Positions 44,101-55,189 of a stretch of 64,000 nt of DNA are shown here, piece after piece. Both the position numbers and the translations under genes were made by a program. The DNA is taken from NCBI RefSeq assembly GCF_030035675.1, contig NC_084480.1, positions 246,251,981-246,315,980 of the forward strand, read 5' to 3'. Below the pieces are notes generated by a model. That model did not search any database, was not told where the DNA came from, and was given only the letters and a program-made list of their open reading frames with translations. The stretch's first letter is position 1; every line of letters begins with the position of its first letter. This DNA is from Rhineura floridana. Lineage: Eukaryota > Chordata > Lepidosauria > Squamata > Rhineuridae.

Positions 44101-46665
44101 TAAAGAATGCAGTTTAGTTCATGCTGACCTGAGTGAGTACAACATGCTCTGGCATGGGGGACAGGTAAGCAGATTCTGAATAGAGAAAAAATAACTTTTA
44201 ATGGTCCCATGTGCAAATATCTAAAACTAGTTATATTAATTGTAGGTGTGGTTAATTGATGTCAGTCAGTCTGTGGAGCCCACTCATCCTCATGGACTTG
44301 AGTTCTTGTTTAGAGATTGCAGGAATGTTTCACAGGTAAGAAGTCTGACAATCTCTTGATGTTTTGTAGTTGGATCTGTAGAATTGCATGATCCAGTATC
44401 TTAACATATATTTGAAAGTTTTCCCAAACTATTTATCACTTGCTCTCATCTTAATTGACATCAATTCTAGTTAGATAGGGAGGAGGCAGAATTGCATTTA
44501 GGGACACTGAAGGAAGTTAAAAACAGCATGTTAAATTATAACTGGCTTTCTTGACAATAGTGTTTCTTCCAAGGAATAAAGGACAAATACACTGTCCCTT
44601 GATTGCTTGCAATAAAAATCAAGATATTTCTAATACGGTATAAAATACCTTGATCTAGATTCTGCCCCTCCCTCAATAATAAATAAACAGGCTTGTAAAA
44701 CCTTGTATTTGTGTGGGAGAAAGAAGACAAATGCAGATTAGAAAGCTTAGGAAAGTCTTGTTGCATGTCCAAAAGTCCACAATGATAGCTACCTCAAAGA
44801 ATTGCTAGACCCCTCCAAAAGATAAAACTGTTTGTATGAATGACGGGTGATAAAACTTATTTTGCCTTTAATAAAAGTTCTTCCAGAAGGGAGGTGTATC
44901 TGAAGCACTAAGCGAACGAGACCTCTTCAATGCTATCTCAGGTTTAAATTTTACAGCTGACAATGAGGTGGACTTCTTAGCTGAGGTAAGGTGTGCTTGT
45001 TTTTTCCCTGGGGTAAGGGAGATATTAAAGTTAGTATTATTCACTAAGCTGCTCTCAGAAGCTCTGTACATAGAGATCCACATTAACTCCATACTTTGGC
45101 ACTTGGACAAGCCACCTCTGCAAGTGGACATTAGCTTTTCTTTCTCTTAGTTTTTGGAAGTTCTGTGGCAGAATCTTCAAACGATGTTTTGGATCTGTGT
45201 ACAACTCTTCCTAAATACTGCTTTGGATTGCAATCCTATATAGCCAGCAGTCTCCTCTGTATGGCCCAGCCTTTCTGACTAAATATGAGGCATTCCCTCT
45301 AGGAATATATGTGTGAGCACCACCAGTGAAACTTTTAGTTGATGTTTTGGTTACAGCAAAGAGACAAAGCTTTAAGCTGCCTCTGTCCAGTCAATAAAGT
45401 GGGTGAGTATAGGATCTTCAGAAAACAAGTTTCTAACATTGTCCTGAGAATTGTTCCTGGCTGAAATAAGTGAAATTTCAGTCTGTCCCGATTACAGGAC
45501 ATGTAGGATGCTTTTTCCCAAACTTGATTGAAGGAGGTGGGGCAGAAGGACTTGACCAGCGGGCTGACAAGATGGCAGATCCATCTTACTATGTAATAAA
45601 AATTCTTGTGCTATGAGTGTGTTCTTGGTGAAATGGTTCCTTGTCCTAGCTGCACTCATTTTGCTGCATTTTAATGAATTATGCATTAGAGTGGAGGTAA
45701 TAGGCTGTAAAAATAGCATCTTCGGGTTTGGAGTTCAGTGTCAATTTTAAGATTATTATCAGCAGATGTCTATCAATTTGAAACAAAGTTTTATTAAACT
45801 ATAAAACTGTATAGAAGTTAATGAGATATTTGTTAACATTTAGAAAGCAAACATTTATTTTAAAATATTTTTTTAAATCCCAGTTGTCATGAACATCCAA
45901 TCTAATGTTACATTCCAGCAAAGACATGGGTGAATAACCAGATTTTCACAAACTGCTTTTGAAAGCAGTTTCAATAACAGTTTGCGATATGGCTTGGACA
46001 GCTGCTTCTTTGGTGAAGTAAAAAGCTGTAAGTCCCCTTGGGCACAAAGAAATTAATTGTGTGCAGCTTTTTGGTCTGTGGGGCTTTGTTTGCCCTAAAA
46101 TGGTTCTCTGCTGTTGAATCTGATTTGGCCCTTGTTTAACCTGCAAGTAGTACTTCAATTGAAGACTAATGTATAGGAACCACTATAAAGTGAGGTTTGT
46201 ATACTTCATGTTCAACAGAACCAATATTTCCAATAAAATCTAATGCTGCATTCTCCCATGTTAATCCCCTGTACTCAGGCCAGTTAAGTTTTTCAGGTGA
46301 AACTATCTTCCACATGGTGTGTTAATCTAATCTGCTTCTGCAAGGGAAGAAAATCAAGCCAAAAAAGCTCAGGAACGGGCTTTTTGTATGTTATATGAAC
46401 TCACATTGGTCTAAACATGAATTTAATTTGTAATTTAACAACAGTATATGGTGAAGACAAAGGCAGTGCAAGTTCAGCAAATCAATACCATGTCAAGCAA
46501 GAGTTGAAGAAAATCTAAGCATAGAAAGTTCCTGACTTCTGTCTTCCTGTTTCACAGATTGAAGCTTTGGAGAAGATTAATGAAGATCACGTACAGAATC
46601 GTGGGAAAAAAGTGTCTCTGTATTCAAGTGATGAAGAGAGTCCACCAGCATTTTGCAACAAATAG
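32176..46665 (+). CDS. RIOK3: RIOK3, RIO-family atypical protein kinase 3, complete
   Basis: Thirteen coding exons give 522 codons (human about 519): 32176-32250, 34249-34370, 35752-35897, 36032-36139, 37851-37960, 39200-39343, 40366-40493, 40914-41102, 42449-42608, 44084-44164, 44246-44335, 44878-44985 and 46558-46665 (stop TAG). All have AG/GT borders and phases agree throughout. The N-terminal region ([17 protein letters not shown], acidic [10 protein letters not shown]) precedes the RIO kinase fold: nucleotide loop [11 protein letters not shown] (exon 7), lysine in CAIKVFK (exon 8), catalytic loop [12 protein letters not shown] (exon 10) and metal-binding [11 protein letters not shown] (exon 11). 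RIOK3 is a cytosolic kinase associated with pre-40S ribosomes and with antiviral RNA-sensing signalling. The loop after exon 7 is about three residues shorter than human, and the last 20 residues diverge. The exon 3 donor is a weak GTTACT. The frame is open upstream, but 32176 is its only ATG. Confidence 0.97.
32251..34248 (+). other. RIOK3 intron 1
   Basis: CpG-rich for the first 50 bases, then unique AT-rich sequence. No repeat family recognised, so it is unusually clean for this window. Confidence 0.5.
34620..34660 (+). repeat. Trinucleotide repeat in RIOK3 intron 2
   Basis: (CTG) repeated about six to seven times, followed by CCACCG-type triplets. Short and intronic. Confidence 0.8.
36300..37065 (+). 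pseudogene. CR1 LINE 3' half in RIOK3 intron 4
   Basis: Shifting frames give [30 protein letters not shown] and the tail with [19 protein letters not shown] and then the CR1 3' UTR (TCTAGCAGGCTGTTCTTATG). Sense to RIOK3 and clearly broken. It corresponds to the minus copy at 23140. Confidence 0.75.
38191..38327. mobile_element. Near-perfect hAT foldback MITE in RIOK3 intron 5
   Basis: 137 bp, ends CAGCCTTTCCCAACCAGTGT and its exact complement. The arms are almost fully complementary (TGCCTCCAGATGTTGTTGGA with few mismatches). The perfect 8-bp duplication TTTTAACT (38183-38190, 38328-38335) marks it as hAT. Older relatives: 165-287, 14440-14560 and 15375-15500. Confidence 0.92.
38548..38612 (-). 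mobile_element. L2-type tail fragment, minus strand
   Basis: TTATTTAATTTATATCCCAC and CCTTCCTCCCAGCAGGGAGG, the reverse of the L2 family 3' end seen in plus orientation at 43550. Confidence 0.6.
38875..39080 (+). repeat. tRNA-derived SINE in RIOK3 intron 5
   Basis: TTTAGTGGTTAAAGTGCTAA and GGGTTCAAATCTCGGC give the A and B boxes; the end AGGAAGGGCAGCTTGCAAAT is L2-like. It ends about 120 bases before exon 6. Confidence 0.65.
39895..40012 (+). mobile_element. CR1 3' UTR remnant in RIOK3 intron 6
   Basis: TAGGCTTCCTATAGACTTGG, GCACTGTGAGAACAGGATTC and CTTGATCCAGCAGGACTC match the end of the squamate CR1 group. Confidence 0.6.
41310..41460 (-). mobile_element. L2-type tail, minus strand
   Basis: ATTAATTTATTTAAAATATT, then GTACACAGTAAAATACAAAG: the reversed A-rich end of an L2-group LINE in RIOK3 intron 8. 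Confidence 0.4.
41732..42316. mobile_element. Old hAT element in RIOK3 intron 8
   Basis: The left end TAGTAGTGGAGAACATCTGG and the right end (reverse complement CAGGGGTGGGAAATC) fit hAT termini. The flanks TTATGTGG and TTGCGTGT share five of eight bases. About 585 bp, no transposase frame. Confidence 0.45.
42880..43600 (+). pseudogene. L2-type LINE, RT C-terminus and 3' UTR, in RIOK3 intron 9
   Basis: Encodes [20 protein letters not shown], then [20 protein letters not shown] and [20 protein letters not shown] with stops between. It ends with the 3' UTR GCCCTGGGCTCTTTCAGGGA and a (CTAC)/(CATA) repeat at 43577-43608. This defines the L2 subfamily whose reversed tails recur at 49843, 51042 and 57424. 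Confidence 0.8.
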
Positions 46666-47270
46666 CATTTTGAGTTGAACTGAAATATCTGTTTTACATC
46701 TTTTAGTGCAGTGATTAAATGTCAGCTGCCAAAAGCAACAGAAATTATGGTCAACTCAGAATGCCATAAATGAAACTTCAGGGAATGTGCATTGGTGCTT
46801 CAGTAACGACAAGTTAGGCCACTGGGACTAACAGCATAGCTCTGACAGTGGAAGGTAACTTCCTTTCCAGTCTGGCAAACTTTTTTTTTAAGTACAGTGT
46901 AGCTGTGTTGAATATGGTGTGATTTAAATATTTAATTTTTTTAAAAATGTCACAATTTCAGATTAAATTCTGAAGTACTACATGACTCTGCAAGAGAGAG
47001 ATGCTCTTTCCCTCCCTTCCCTTTACCTAGTGATGCCTAATGGGGGGAAAAGTTTTTTTTAACTTTTTGTTCTTAAATGGAGTATGCTTAAGGAAAGGCT
47101 GATGTTATGTCTGAGAACCATTCAACACTGATTTAGTATCAAAAGTAACTATTTTTTATGAAAACTTTAATATTTGATAAATATTTATATTAATCACTAA
47201 AAATAGCCTGAAACATTTTCTATGATTTTTACACAATAATAATAATAAAACTGTTTGCCTGTAATTTGAC
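46666..47270 (+). terminator. RIOK3: RIOK3 3' UTR with candidate poly(A) signal
   Basis: AT-rich, repeat-free sequence after the RIOK3 stop. The clearest AATAAA lies at 47244-47249 with T-rich sequence downstream. Human RIOK3 has a longer 3' UTR, so a more distal site (for example near 48050) is possible. Confidence 0.5.
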
Positions 47271-48974
47271 TCTTAAATCTTTAGGCCATTATGTCAAATT
47301 ATATTAGAACTGAAAGAAGGAAGTTGCCACTGGATAGCAAAAATATTTGGTCTTTTATTTCTTGAACAATGCTTAAACAGAAGATAGATTAATATTAAGA
47401 CATAGGTAGCTTTGAAAGAAAACATGAAAAAGTGTAAATGAGGTAAAATTAGTGAATATACAGCAGAAGGAGTTCCCTTACAGTTGTATCCTAATTGCAT
47501 TAACTTGAAATAATGGTAAATTTCCCTCTTTGTAGGAAAGATTATTTTATATGTAATTCGGAAAACATCCTTTGTGTTTACAAGTGTGTATAAGTTATGA
47601 TCAACATGAAGGCACACAACATCTAACATAGCCTCCTCTGTAATACAGTATGATGCAATTTATATGACTACATAAACAAAAAGAAAGCCAATAGAACCCA
47701 AAGCCTTAGCATCAATGCTCATGTGAAGAAATCCAGAGTCCTATAATAATGGGACATGCCTGTAAGGTCTTATTTGGAAGTGGAGTAGAGACCTGCCTCT
47801 TTACTCTTGCATAGTTGATTTCATTCGAGTATACTTGTGTGTAACTAAATCATATTACTCAGCTACGGTCAATATATTATAAATTCATTCACTGAAGGTT
47901 TTTGAGGATTAATGGACTTGATAGGGTGGTAAAACTATTGGTCACCTTTTCTTTTAAAGCTGCTCTTCATGATGAAATTAGAGACTGTTGCTATATGAAG
48001 CTATTACTGTGTCCTATGAAAATGCTTGTTCCATGCAAAAATGGGAGGAAAAATAAACGCATCGGTCTTGTGACTATATTTGTGTAGGGTTTTTTGTTCA
48101 AGTGTCAGTCTAGTTTTAAGTTGATTTTGGATCAGAATTTTGCAGCATTCATACAACTCGTGAAAGTAGCAACTCTTCTTTCTACTTGTGAAAGCAAAAA
48201 TAGGCAGCTTCACAGCCTGACAACAGTGTGAGCTGCTAGGGAATGCAAGAGACACATGGATTGATCTAAGACTTGGAAGTTGGCCCTTGCAGGAATCTAC
48301 CTCAGAGCCCAAATGGGTCACCTTGGGAGGAGAAGGATGGGATAGGGAGGTGCTGCTGTCCCCCCCCTTTGATACCAAGGGAGGCTTTTTCTGCCAGGCA
48401 ACAGAGAGAGAGAAAAGGAAGAGGGAAGGTGGGGGAGGAGGAGAGATACTGTCCTTTTGGGGAAAAGCTGGGGGGATGGGTGGGAGGAGAGATTGTGACA
48501 GTTTTGTTGGGGGTTTTTTACTAGTATTTATTAGTTGCTTTTTTTCAACAATAGAACTCAAAGCGACTTACAAAAAGGAAGCAAAAACACTTTCAGAAGT
48601 TGAGAAAGAACATTGTGGTTGTAGGGAAACTGAGGCATGGAAGGGGCAGTGTGGTTGTGGGGAAGGAAATGGAGGCAGGGAGAGTGAGCAGGGGGCACCT
48701 GTTTACCAAAAGAAATGCACATACAGGCTGCTGGGAGAAAAGGTGGGATATAAATTAAATAAATAAAATACAGTACTGTCAGTAGTGAGACTCAGTAGGG
48801 TGTCAATACAAGCAACACAGTGTTTAGTTGTATGCACAAGCATTTTCTGAAGATTTGGAGCCAAAAACAGGCCTTTACATTTTTAAGAGCGCGTGTAAGT
48901 ACTGTCACAAAAGTGAATGAGTGTAGCTTGCTGAGCACCACAGGAGGCTGATGTAAAGAAAAGGCATTTAAAGT
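47271..48974. other. RIOK3-RMC1 intergenic, no gene recognised
   Basis: An open minus-strand frame near 48004-48561 is only reversed G-rich/poly-purine sequence and looks spurious. A patch at 48700-48770 (GGTGGGATATAAATTAAATA) is an L2-type tail. Confidence 0.4.
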
Positions 48975-49130
48975 AAGTTTATAGTTTATTTATATACCAC
49001 TTTTTGGCCAAAAGGCCCCCAGAGTGGTGAACAACATATTAAAACAGATTACAAAAAAAAAAATAGAGAAGAAATACACAGTAAAAATACAATGCAACAA
49101 GAACAATATAAAAAAAAATTGCAACAAAAA
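48975..49130 (-). mobile_element. L2-type LINE tail, minus strand
   Basis: TTTATTTATATACCACTTTT, CCAGAGTGGTGAACAACATA and an A-rich run. Confidence 0.5.
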
Positions 49131-49180
49131 GAATTTTGTTTTCAAATGATGCACACAGTTACCGAAGCAGACGTCTTAGA

Positions 49181-49272
49181 ATTCTTTTCTTGGAAGCACA
49201 TAATGTCGTTGGCCAAGTTTTCCCTCTCCACCTCCATGCGGCCCTTGGTGGTGGTGAGCCGGTCCACCTGCC
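49181..49272 (-). pseudogene. Possible vimentin-like intermediate filament pseudogene fragment
   Basis: The minus strand reads QVDRLTTTKGRMEVERENLA followed by NDIMCFQEK, close to the vimentin coil-1B text I recall ([20 protein letters not shown] then EDIMRLREK). The local sequence is GC-rich with CpGs, unlike its surroundings. Similarity is not clear beyond about 30 residues on either side, so a short processed-pseudogene remnant is the best guess. It lacks introns and a full frame. Confidence 0.4.
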
Positions 49273-49842
49273 CGGGCTGCGGGGAGGATGTCTGACTCCC
49301 CAGGTGGCACGTTGCTGCCTCATGCTTTGGAGAAACCCCCATTGGACACAATGGACCCTTCAATTCTTGACCAAACAGATGTTAATGTTGCTCCGGTCCT
49401 CCTTGCCATCTGTTTGGCAGTTGATGACTGAGGCAAAGGTGTGGCTCAGTCATGGTGCCGTGAATGAAGTTTAATTTTCTCCAACTGGGTAATACATTCA
49501 AAAGCACAAAATTAAAGGGGGTGATGCGCTCATCATAGTAAGCATAGTATCAGATAAAATCTGTTGACAATTTTCAAGTAAGATATTGGCAAGCACAATT
49601 GCATGCAGCTTTACAAAGAATGTAGCAGAAGTGAAATTTATACTTCAAGCTGTTCTCAAAATTCTTACCATGTATTTTTTTTAAAATACCATTTGAGATG
49701 CTATTAGAATTTGACTTTGCAAATGAATTGCCTTGTTTTTGCAGAGGGTTAAGTGGTCATGTTAATGATCTAGCTATTATAGACACTTTCTAAAATTGTG
49801 CATTGGGACTATCTCCAATAGTCTTCCATACATTAACTAGTT

Positions 49843-50045
49843 TGTTTATTTATTTATTTAATTTGTATCCCACCCTTCCTCCCAGCAGGAGCCCAGGGTG
49901 GCAAACAAAGCACTAAAACACTTTAAAACATCATAAAAACAAATCTTAAAATACATTAAAACAAGACAGCATTAAAAACATTTAAAAAAACAACCTTAAA
50001 AAGGGTTAAAAACATTATTAAAAACATATTAAACAATTCTGAGAC
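49843..50045 (-). mobile_element. L2-type LINE tail, minus strand
   Basis: TTATTTAATTTGTATCCCAC, CCTTCCTCCCAGCAGGAGCC and an (AAAAC)-rich 3' UTR in reverse. Confidence 0.75.
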
Positions 50046-51775
50046 AGATGTAGACTGGGATTATTAGTTCTTTGATTATTTTCTTAAAAGTACTATCTTG
50101 CTTTCCCATTTCTTAATCCTTTTCTTAAAATATCTCTTTAATTTGGTTTTCATTTTGGAGTGTGCTTGGGATTAGCCTAAGGTCATGTGGTTCTCTCATT
50201 GGCTAAACTGCTTGGCATTACATAGGCTATCCACTTGTACCAAAGGGGAAATACAAGGAAAGCAAGCTACCCCTGGCCTGTAGAGATGTGAGGGTGCTGG
50301 CTGGGGCTACCTCACCCATACAGTTAACTGACTTATAGCTCTGGACTCCCAGGACAGAGGAAAAAGGAGGATGGTGGCATGGATAAGAAAAACACTTGCA
50401 CGACTGACCTCCCTTAGCAAGCCAATTGTTATATCCATGCTTGGGCAAGGTGATTGAGGGTCTGGTGACATCCCAGCTCTAGGTGTTCTTGTATCATGCA
50501 GAATGGAGCATTTGGATGCATTTGACCTTCTTCCAGCCTAAGTTATGGGATGACAGCTTTGGTCATCTTGCTAGATGATCTCTGCTGGCAACAGGATAGA
50601 GGCAATGCATCCCTATTCCACTGGGCCACTCTAGGTTTTGGTACTATCAACCACTGTACTTTCTGGACTGTTCTGAGGTGGGTGGTTGCAGGGGCTGTGA
50701 GCCCCCATTTTATGGTAGTTGTAGTCCTTGGGAAAGAGGCAGTGCTAGGGGATTCTTGTACCTAGAACTTCTTGCCAGGGGTCAACTTCCATGGGCAAAG
50801 ACATTGGTGTTGAGACAGACCTTTAACTTCATAAGCTGACTTGCTTTGGCTATCAACTATATATTTTGCAAAGTTGTTTGTCTGTTCTCTATGCATTTGG
50901 ACATCTTTTTAAGATATTGTAACCAAATTTAGCAAGATCAAGGAGCAGGTTTTTGTCTGTTTATATTCAGTCAGATGCCATTTTGAATCAAGATAGCAGA
51001 CTGAACTCTTCAAAACTGGACTGGTATTTTGGTTTCTTAAAATTATTTATTTGATTTATATCCTGCCCTTTCTCCCAGTAGGAGCCCAGGGTGGCAAAAT
51101 TCCCAAGCAATGCTGGGTACAAGGCTACTAGTGTAAATATCCTGCAGTTGGGTTGACTGGTGGCTTTTATTGATGTGTTTTTCCTGTCTCGTTTTATGTT
51201 TTTTACTTTGGATTTTATTGCTATCAGCCACTTGAAGCAACAGTTGGTTGAAATCAGGACTATACATTTTAACAACCAAATAAATGATAGTAGTAGTATT
51301 ACCTCTTGACATCCAAATCGGGCCTGGCCCAAGTCGTTTTGTTGCCTGAAGTGAAGAACATATAGAAAAACTGGCCTGACTGGCAATTGCCATTGTTGAA
51401 GGAAGATTCAATGGGCCAGCATTCTCCACAGCACCTGAGAGTAATAGGCTAGCTGGGCAGGCCACATGGCATTTACATGTCTGCCTTCCCAGTACCTTGC
51501 ATCTGCTGCCTGGATAGCTACCTTGCAGCCAGAGGATGGAGCTGGCCCTGTGACAGGTACACTAAATGAAAGCACTTCTTCACACAGTGTGTTCATTATG
51601 CAAATTGTTGGTAATGGCCACTAGTTTTAGAAAAAGTATAGGCAAATTTGTAAGATTTATGCAATCTTTTATACATGCCTACTGAAGAGGCAAGTCCCAT
51701 TGCCTTCAACAGAACCTACTGGCAGGTAAGCTTGTAGAGAATTGCAGTGTATGTCTATTAGTGGCTATTAGCGAT
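50046..51775. other. Intergenic with a short L2 tail
   Basis: Contains a reversed L2 tail at 51042-51110 (TTTATATCCTGCCCTTTCTC) and another LINE-like plus-strand end near 51200-51290 (AACCAAATAAATGATAGTAG). Otherwise nothing recognised. Confidence 0.4.
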
Positions 51776-51779
51776 AATG

Positions 51780-51945
51780 GGGCCATAGCTCAGTGCTGTG
51801 CATACACAAGGCCCCATGCTCAATCCCTGGCATCTCTAGATAGGGCTGGGAATGTCTGCAACCATGGAAAGCTGCCACCAGTCAGTGTCAACAGTACTGA
51901 TCAGACTGATGGTCTGAACTGGTCTAAAGTCTGGTTCCCAAGGTT
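51780..51945 (+). repeat. tRNA-derived SINE
   Basis: GGCCATAGCTCAGTGCTGTG (A box) and TGCTCAATCCCTGGCATC (B box region), then CTGCCACCAGTCAGTGTCAA and GATCAGACTGATGGTCTG. The 3' part of the same SINE in reverse is at about 59605-59690. Confidence 0.65.
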
Positions 51946-52245
51946 TTTTACCCAGGGATCCCTTGAAAATTCCTGAGAGTCTTGATGGGCAGCTTCATGC
52001 TTTTTCCTCCTGTTGCAGCAATTGTCATATGCAGATGCTGCAGGATTTTTAGTTATATTATTATTGCTGCTTTCATTTCTCATACTGTATTTGATTGTAT
52101 TGCAATGTGCATTCCACAGAATTCAAATGGTAATACAATAAAATACAACAGAAGAAATCAAAGCAACAAAAATACAATTACAAATCAGTACGAATATTTA
52201 ATACAGACATGCCATGGACCAGTTTGGCAACCCCTGGTAGACGGC
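51915..52245. mobile_element. hAT-like remnant
   Basis: TCTGGTTCCCAAGG and CAACCCCTGG bound sequence similar to the 12961 element (GAGTCTTGATGGGCAGCTTC; ACATGCCATGGACCA). No convincing duplication. Confidence 0.4.
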
Positions 52246-52479
52246 ACTTTCCTATGTTCCTAACAGAGCTTCCACCTGAGGGGTAGTATATACCTGAGTC
52301 TGGAGAGTAATTACCGGACGTGGAACAGCCATTCACGTGGTGCCCTGCTTGCTGCTTCGCCACCGTCAGAAGGAGGGGCTGGACAGATCTAGCACAAGCT
52401 CTTCTTTATTTCACAGTCACATTTATCCTGTTATTTTTCTGTTGGGAAGGGCGAAATCTCCATTCACGTCCAACCCTCG

Positions 52480-52756
52480 GGTGGCATTTATTTACGGCGC
52501 TGAGCCTCCCACGGTCCAGCGTCTCCACTTTCCCTCAGACTTCAAGTTCTGCGGCGCCTTTAAGGACCGGCAGCTTCCTAGACATGCGCAAGAGGACCAT
52601 AACCAGGAAGCGGTTGTGCCGCGCACAGCGGAGGAAGGGTCGCAAACCGGGTTGTGTGGCAGGGCGGGTGGGCGCGAGAGAGGAAGCGGCGCGAAAAGGC
52701 CCAGAGTGGTGGGGGGAGGGAAACGGCTGCGCTCGGGGGGCCCTACTCCTGTTGCC
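52480..52756 (+). promoter_or_regulatory. RMC1: RMC1 CpG-rich promoter and 5' UTR
   Basis: Sharp rise in G+C and CpG just 5' of RMC1 exon 1, continuing into intron 1 to about 52970. It contains GGAAG and GC-rich blocks and no TATA box. The sequence is open in the RMC1 frame for over 400 bases upstream, but the first good-context ATG is 52757. Confidence 0.6.
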
Positions 52757-52876
52757 ATGGCGGCGGCCACCCCCGCCACCCCTCAGGACTATTACTTGGC
52801 GCTGTGCGCGCGGCCCGTGCAGTTCGAGAAGGCGAGCCCCGTAAATTGCGTGTTTTTCGACGAGGCCAATAAGCAG
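52757..52876 (+). CDS. RMC1: RMC1 (C18orf8/Mic1), exon 1 only
   Basis: Forty codons from an ATG in strong context (GTTGCCATGG) to a GTGAGA donor at 52877. After a divergent start, residues 10-40 (QDYYLALCARPVQFEK, then ASPVNCVFFDEANKQ) match human RMC1 exon 1 almost exactly. RMC1 is the metazoan-specific subunit of the Mon1-Ccz1 Rab7 exchange factor on late endosomes and lysosomes, and is required for NPC1-dependent cholesterol export. The N-terminus is about six residues longer than human (Ala/Pro/Thr-rich). The next exon (human VFAVRSGGATG) was not found in the following 11.1 kb, so intron 1 leaves the window. The gene lies 6.1 kb beyond RIOK3 on the same strand, as in human. Confidence 0.93.
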
Positions 52877-54950
52877 GTGAGAGGCTCCGGCCACGGGAAG
52901 GGGCGGAACCCGCCAGCCAGCCCATTCCGCCGCTTCCTCCGCGGAACCGGCCAGTCACGCGCTCACTCCACTCCTCTTCGCTAAAAAGGACAAGTGCATT
53001 ATATATATAGCAGACGTATCTGTTCGGCAGCAATTGCGTGCAGCAGCGTTCCAACTTAGCCACACACACCCCTCCACAAAACATAAAACACCCACCTGTA
53101 ACTGCCTCCTGTTGCACTGGGTCCTCTTTCGATTCTTCTCCTCTTCCACACATCCCTTTACAGTGCTGGCTCATCTTGTTGCTTCCCCCTCCCTTCTTTC
53201 TTGAGGCAACTAATCGTAAGAGAGGACCACGGGGATTCCTGTATCTTTCCAGAGTTGCACTGTAGATGGAGTTTTGTTATGCAGGGATGAGAGATAAGCG
53301 GAGTTTCTAGAAATTATACTCTGAAAAATGTTGCTGAAAACCCATGAAATGTACAGGAAGCCTGTGTTCTTTTTGACCCTCTCTCTGTCCTTTAAACATT
53401 GCGGTGCTTCTTTGCCTTTCTTTAGAAGAATGATGCTTTGTGACTAATTGGTTTACAAGAGTCATTAAAATTAATTATGCATAATTGTAGCCTGCTCTTT
53501 ATTGAATATTTCAATCCCAGAGTGGGGAACAATTAAATAAAATAACAGAAAAACACACACACAAATATATGAAAATTACAAACCCATTAAAAATCTAGTT
53601 AGTAACAAATTAACAACTCCATCATAAAACAAAATTAAAACAGCAATGAGAATTATGATCCACAGTTTCCTCAGCAGATGAGAGATTTAGTGCCAGCAGG
53701 CAGACCTTGTTCTAGATCTAGAACCTTGTCCTACAGCTTTTGAACCTGTGACAAGACTGCAGCTTACTAGTAGGATAGCTGCTTTTTTTTTAAAGGAAAA
53801 ATAGTTCCTGTCATTTTGTACAGATGTAAGACAGGATTCAGCAGGTTTGGCTTTTCCCATGACACTTCCATGCTTGAAAGGCCTGTTACATAGGACAGGA
53901 TGGGCAGGAGCACTGCCATAAACCAGTAGCCGCTGGTGCCGTCTAAAACTGGTGGGGCTGCTATGAGGTCACAGGGCCAGGGCCAACAATGTCCTCTCCC
54001 TCTCCAGCAAAAGGCCCATTAGGGCCAAAACATACCCCCACCCTGTGCCACTCAGTGGTTTTTTCCCTTGCTCCCCATGCAGCAACATACACCCACCCAC
54101 CTACTCTGTGAACTCTCACAGAAATTTTGCTGCTGCTTTCAAAGGCTGGCTACAGAGAAATAATTGTGTTTCCTGCTGCTTTAGCAAACGCAGAGAGGAG
54201 CCAATGCAGATTGCAAATGCATGCATCTGATTGGCTCAGATTGAAATACATTGGGGAGGCTCTTCATAGTCCTGCCCTAATGCTATGGAACTTCCAACTC
54301 ATTTCTGAGGGACTCCTCCTGATTGGTTAGAGCTTATTCTATGGGAAATAAAATAAAAGTGGGGGTCCTGGAGGTGCTGTGGGGACCACTGCCCTCCCTA
54401 AGCCACTCCTACCAGAATTGTACCCCTGGGAACAGGGGTGGGACCACAGCAATGATTGTAATTGGCTGTGCTATCTTGGCATGAATAGCCAGAACAGAAG
54501 ATGGGACAGAAACAAGCTCAGGGTGTCTCTAAATGTGTGGTATTGTATTGAATATGAATATAAGGAACAGAGAAAAGACAGGGTGATAGGTTTGGAGGTG
54601 TAGGGTGGGTAGTGCCCCACCTGCCTTTAATGAGAGGCCTCCACTGCCTACTACCCTCTGAGATGTATATATGCGAAGGACGGCCAAATGTAATGAGGAA
54701 CATCTTTTAATAGTTACAAAGAAGGGAAATTTCAGCAGGTGCTTCTCATCATGTCTTAGCCTTGTAAGGGTGAGAAAACCTGTCCTTGCTAATGTTTTAT
54801 CTTCTACAAAAAAATTAAAAGATCAGAGCCCTCTCTTCTGTTCCTTGCCTTTTTTGTATGTTCTAGCTCTTTGCAATCAGTGCTTGCTTTTGCTGATTGG
54901 GATGGCTACATCACTGCCTCACATAGACTGTTGACTTAGGATTAGCCTTG
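52877..54950. other. RMC1 intron 1, proximal part
   Basis: CpG-rich to about 52970, then ordinary. A reversed L2-like tail lies at about 53480-53700. Two CCAAT-like GATTGG motifs near 54215 and 54320 sit in a repeat-like unit ending CCCCTG that I could not delimit. No RMC1 exon 2. Confidence 0.4.
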
Positions 54951-55189
54951 TTTAGTCATATTATTCCTGACAAAACCATGATGTGGGCAGAGAGGTGAAA
55001 CTCAAACTGAATGTTATGTCCGCAGCCTCTGCACTTACTGTACTATGAGTTTACCTTCCGCACTTCAGTAGCAGAAACAGCATTATGGTGTCACTTTCAA
55101 GCCTGTGCCTTTGCTTTAAAGTGAAATTGACTAGCCTATGTCTTTGCTTTGCTATCAGTAAACTGCTATGAGCTATGCTGTTGAGATTT

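Noticed and set aside
48004-48561. Open minus-strand frame of about 185 codons rich in proline and serine
   Set aside because: It is the complement of a G/A-rich low-complexity stretch, with no motif, splice context or similarity.
54045-54420. Possible hAT-type unit ending CCCCTG in RMC1 intron 1
   Set aside because: No matching left terminus or 8-bp duplication could be found.
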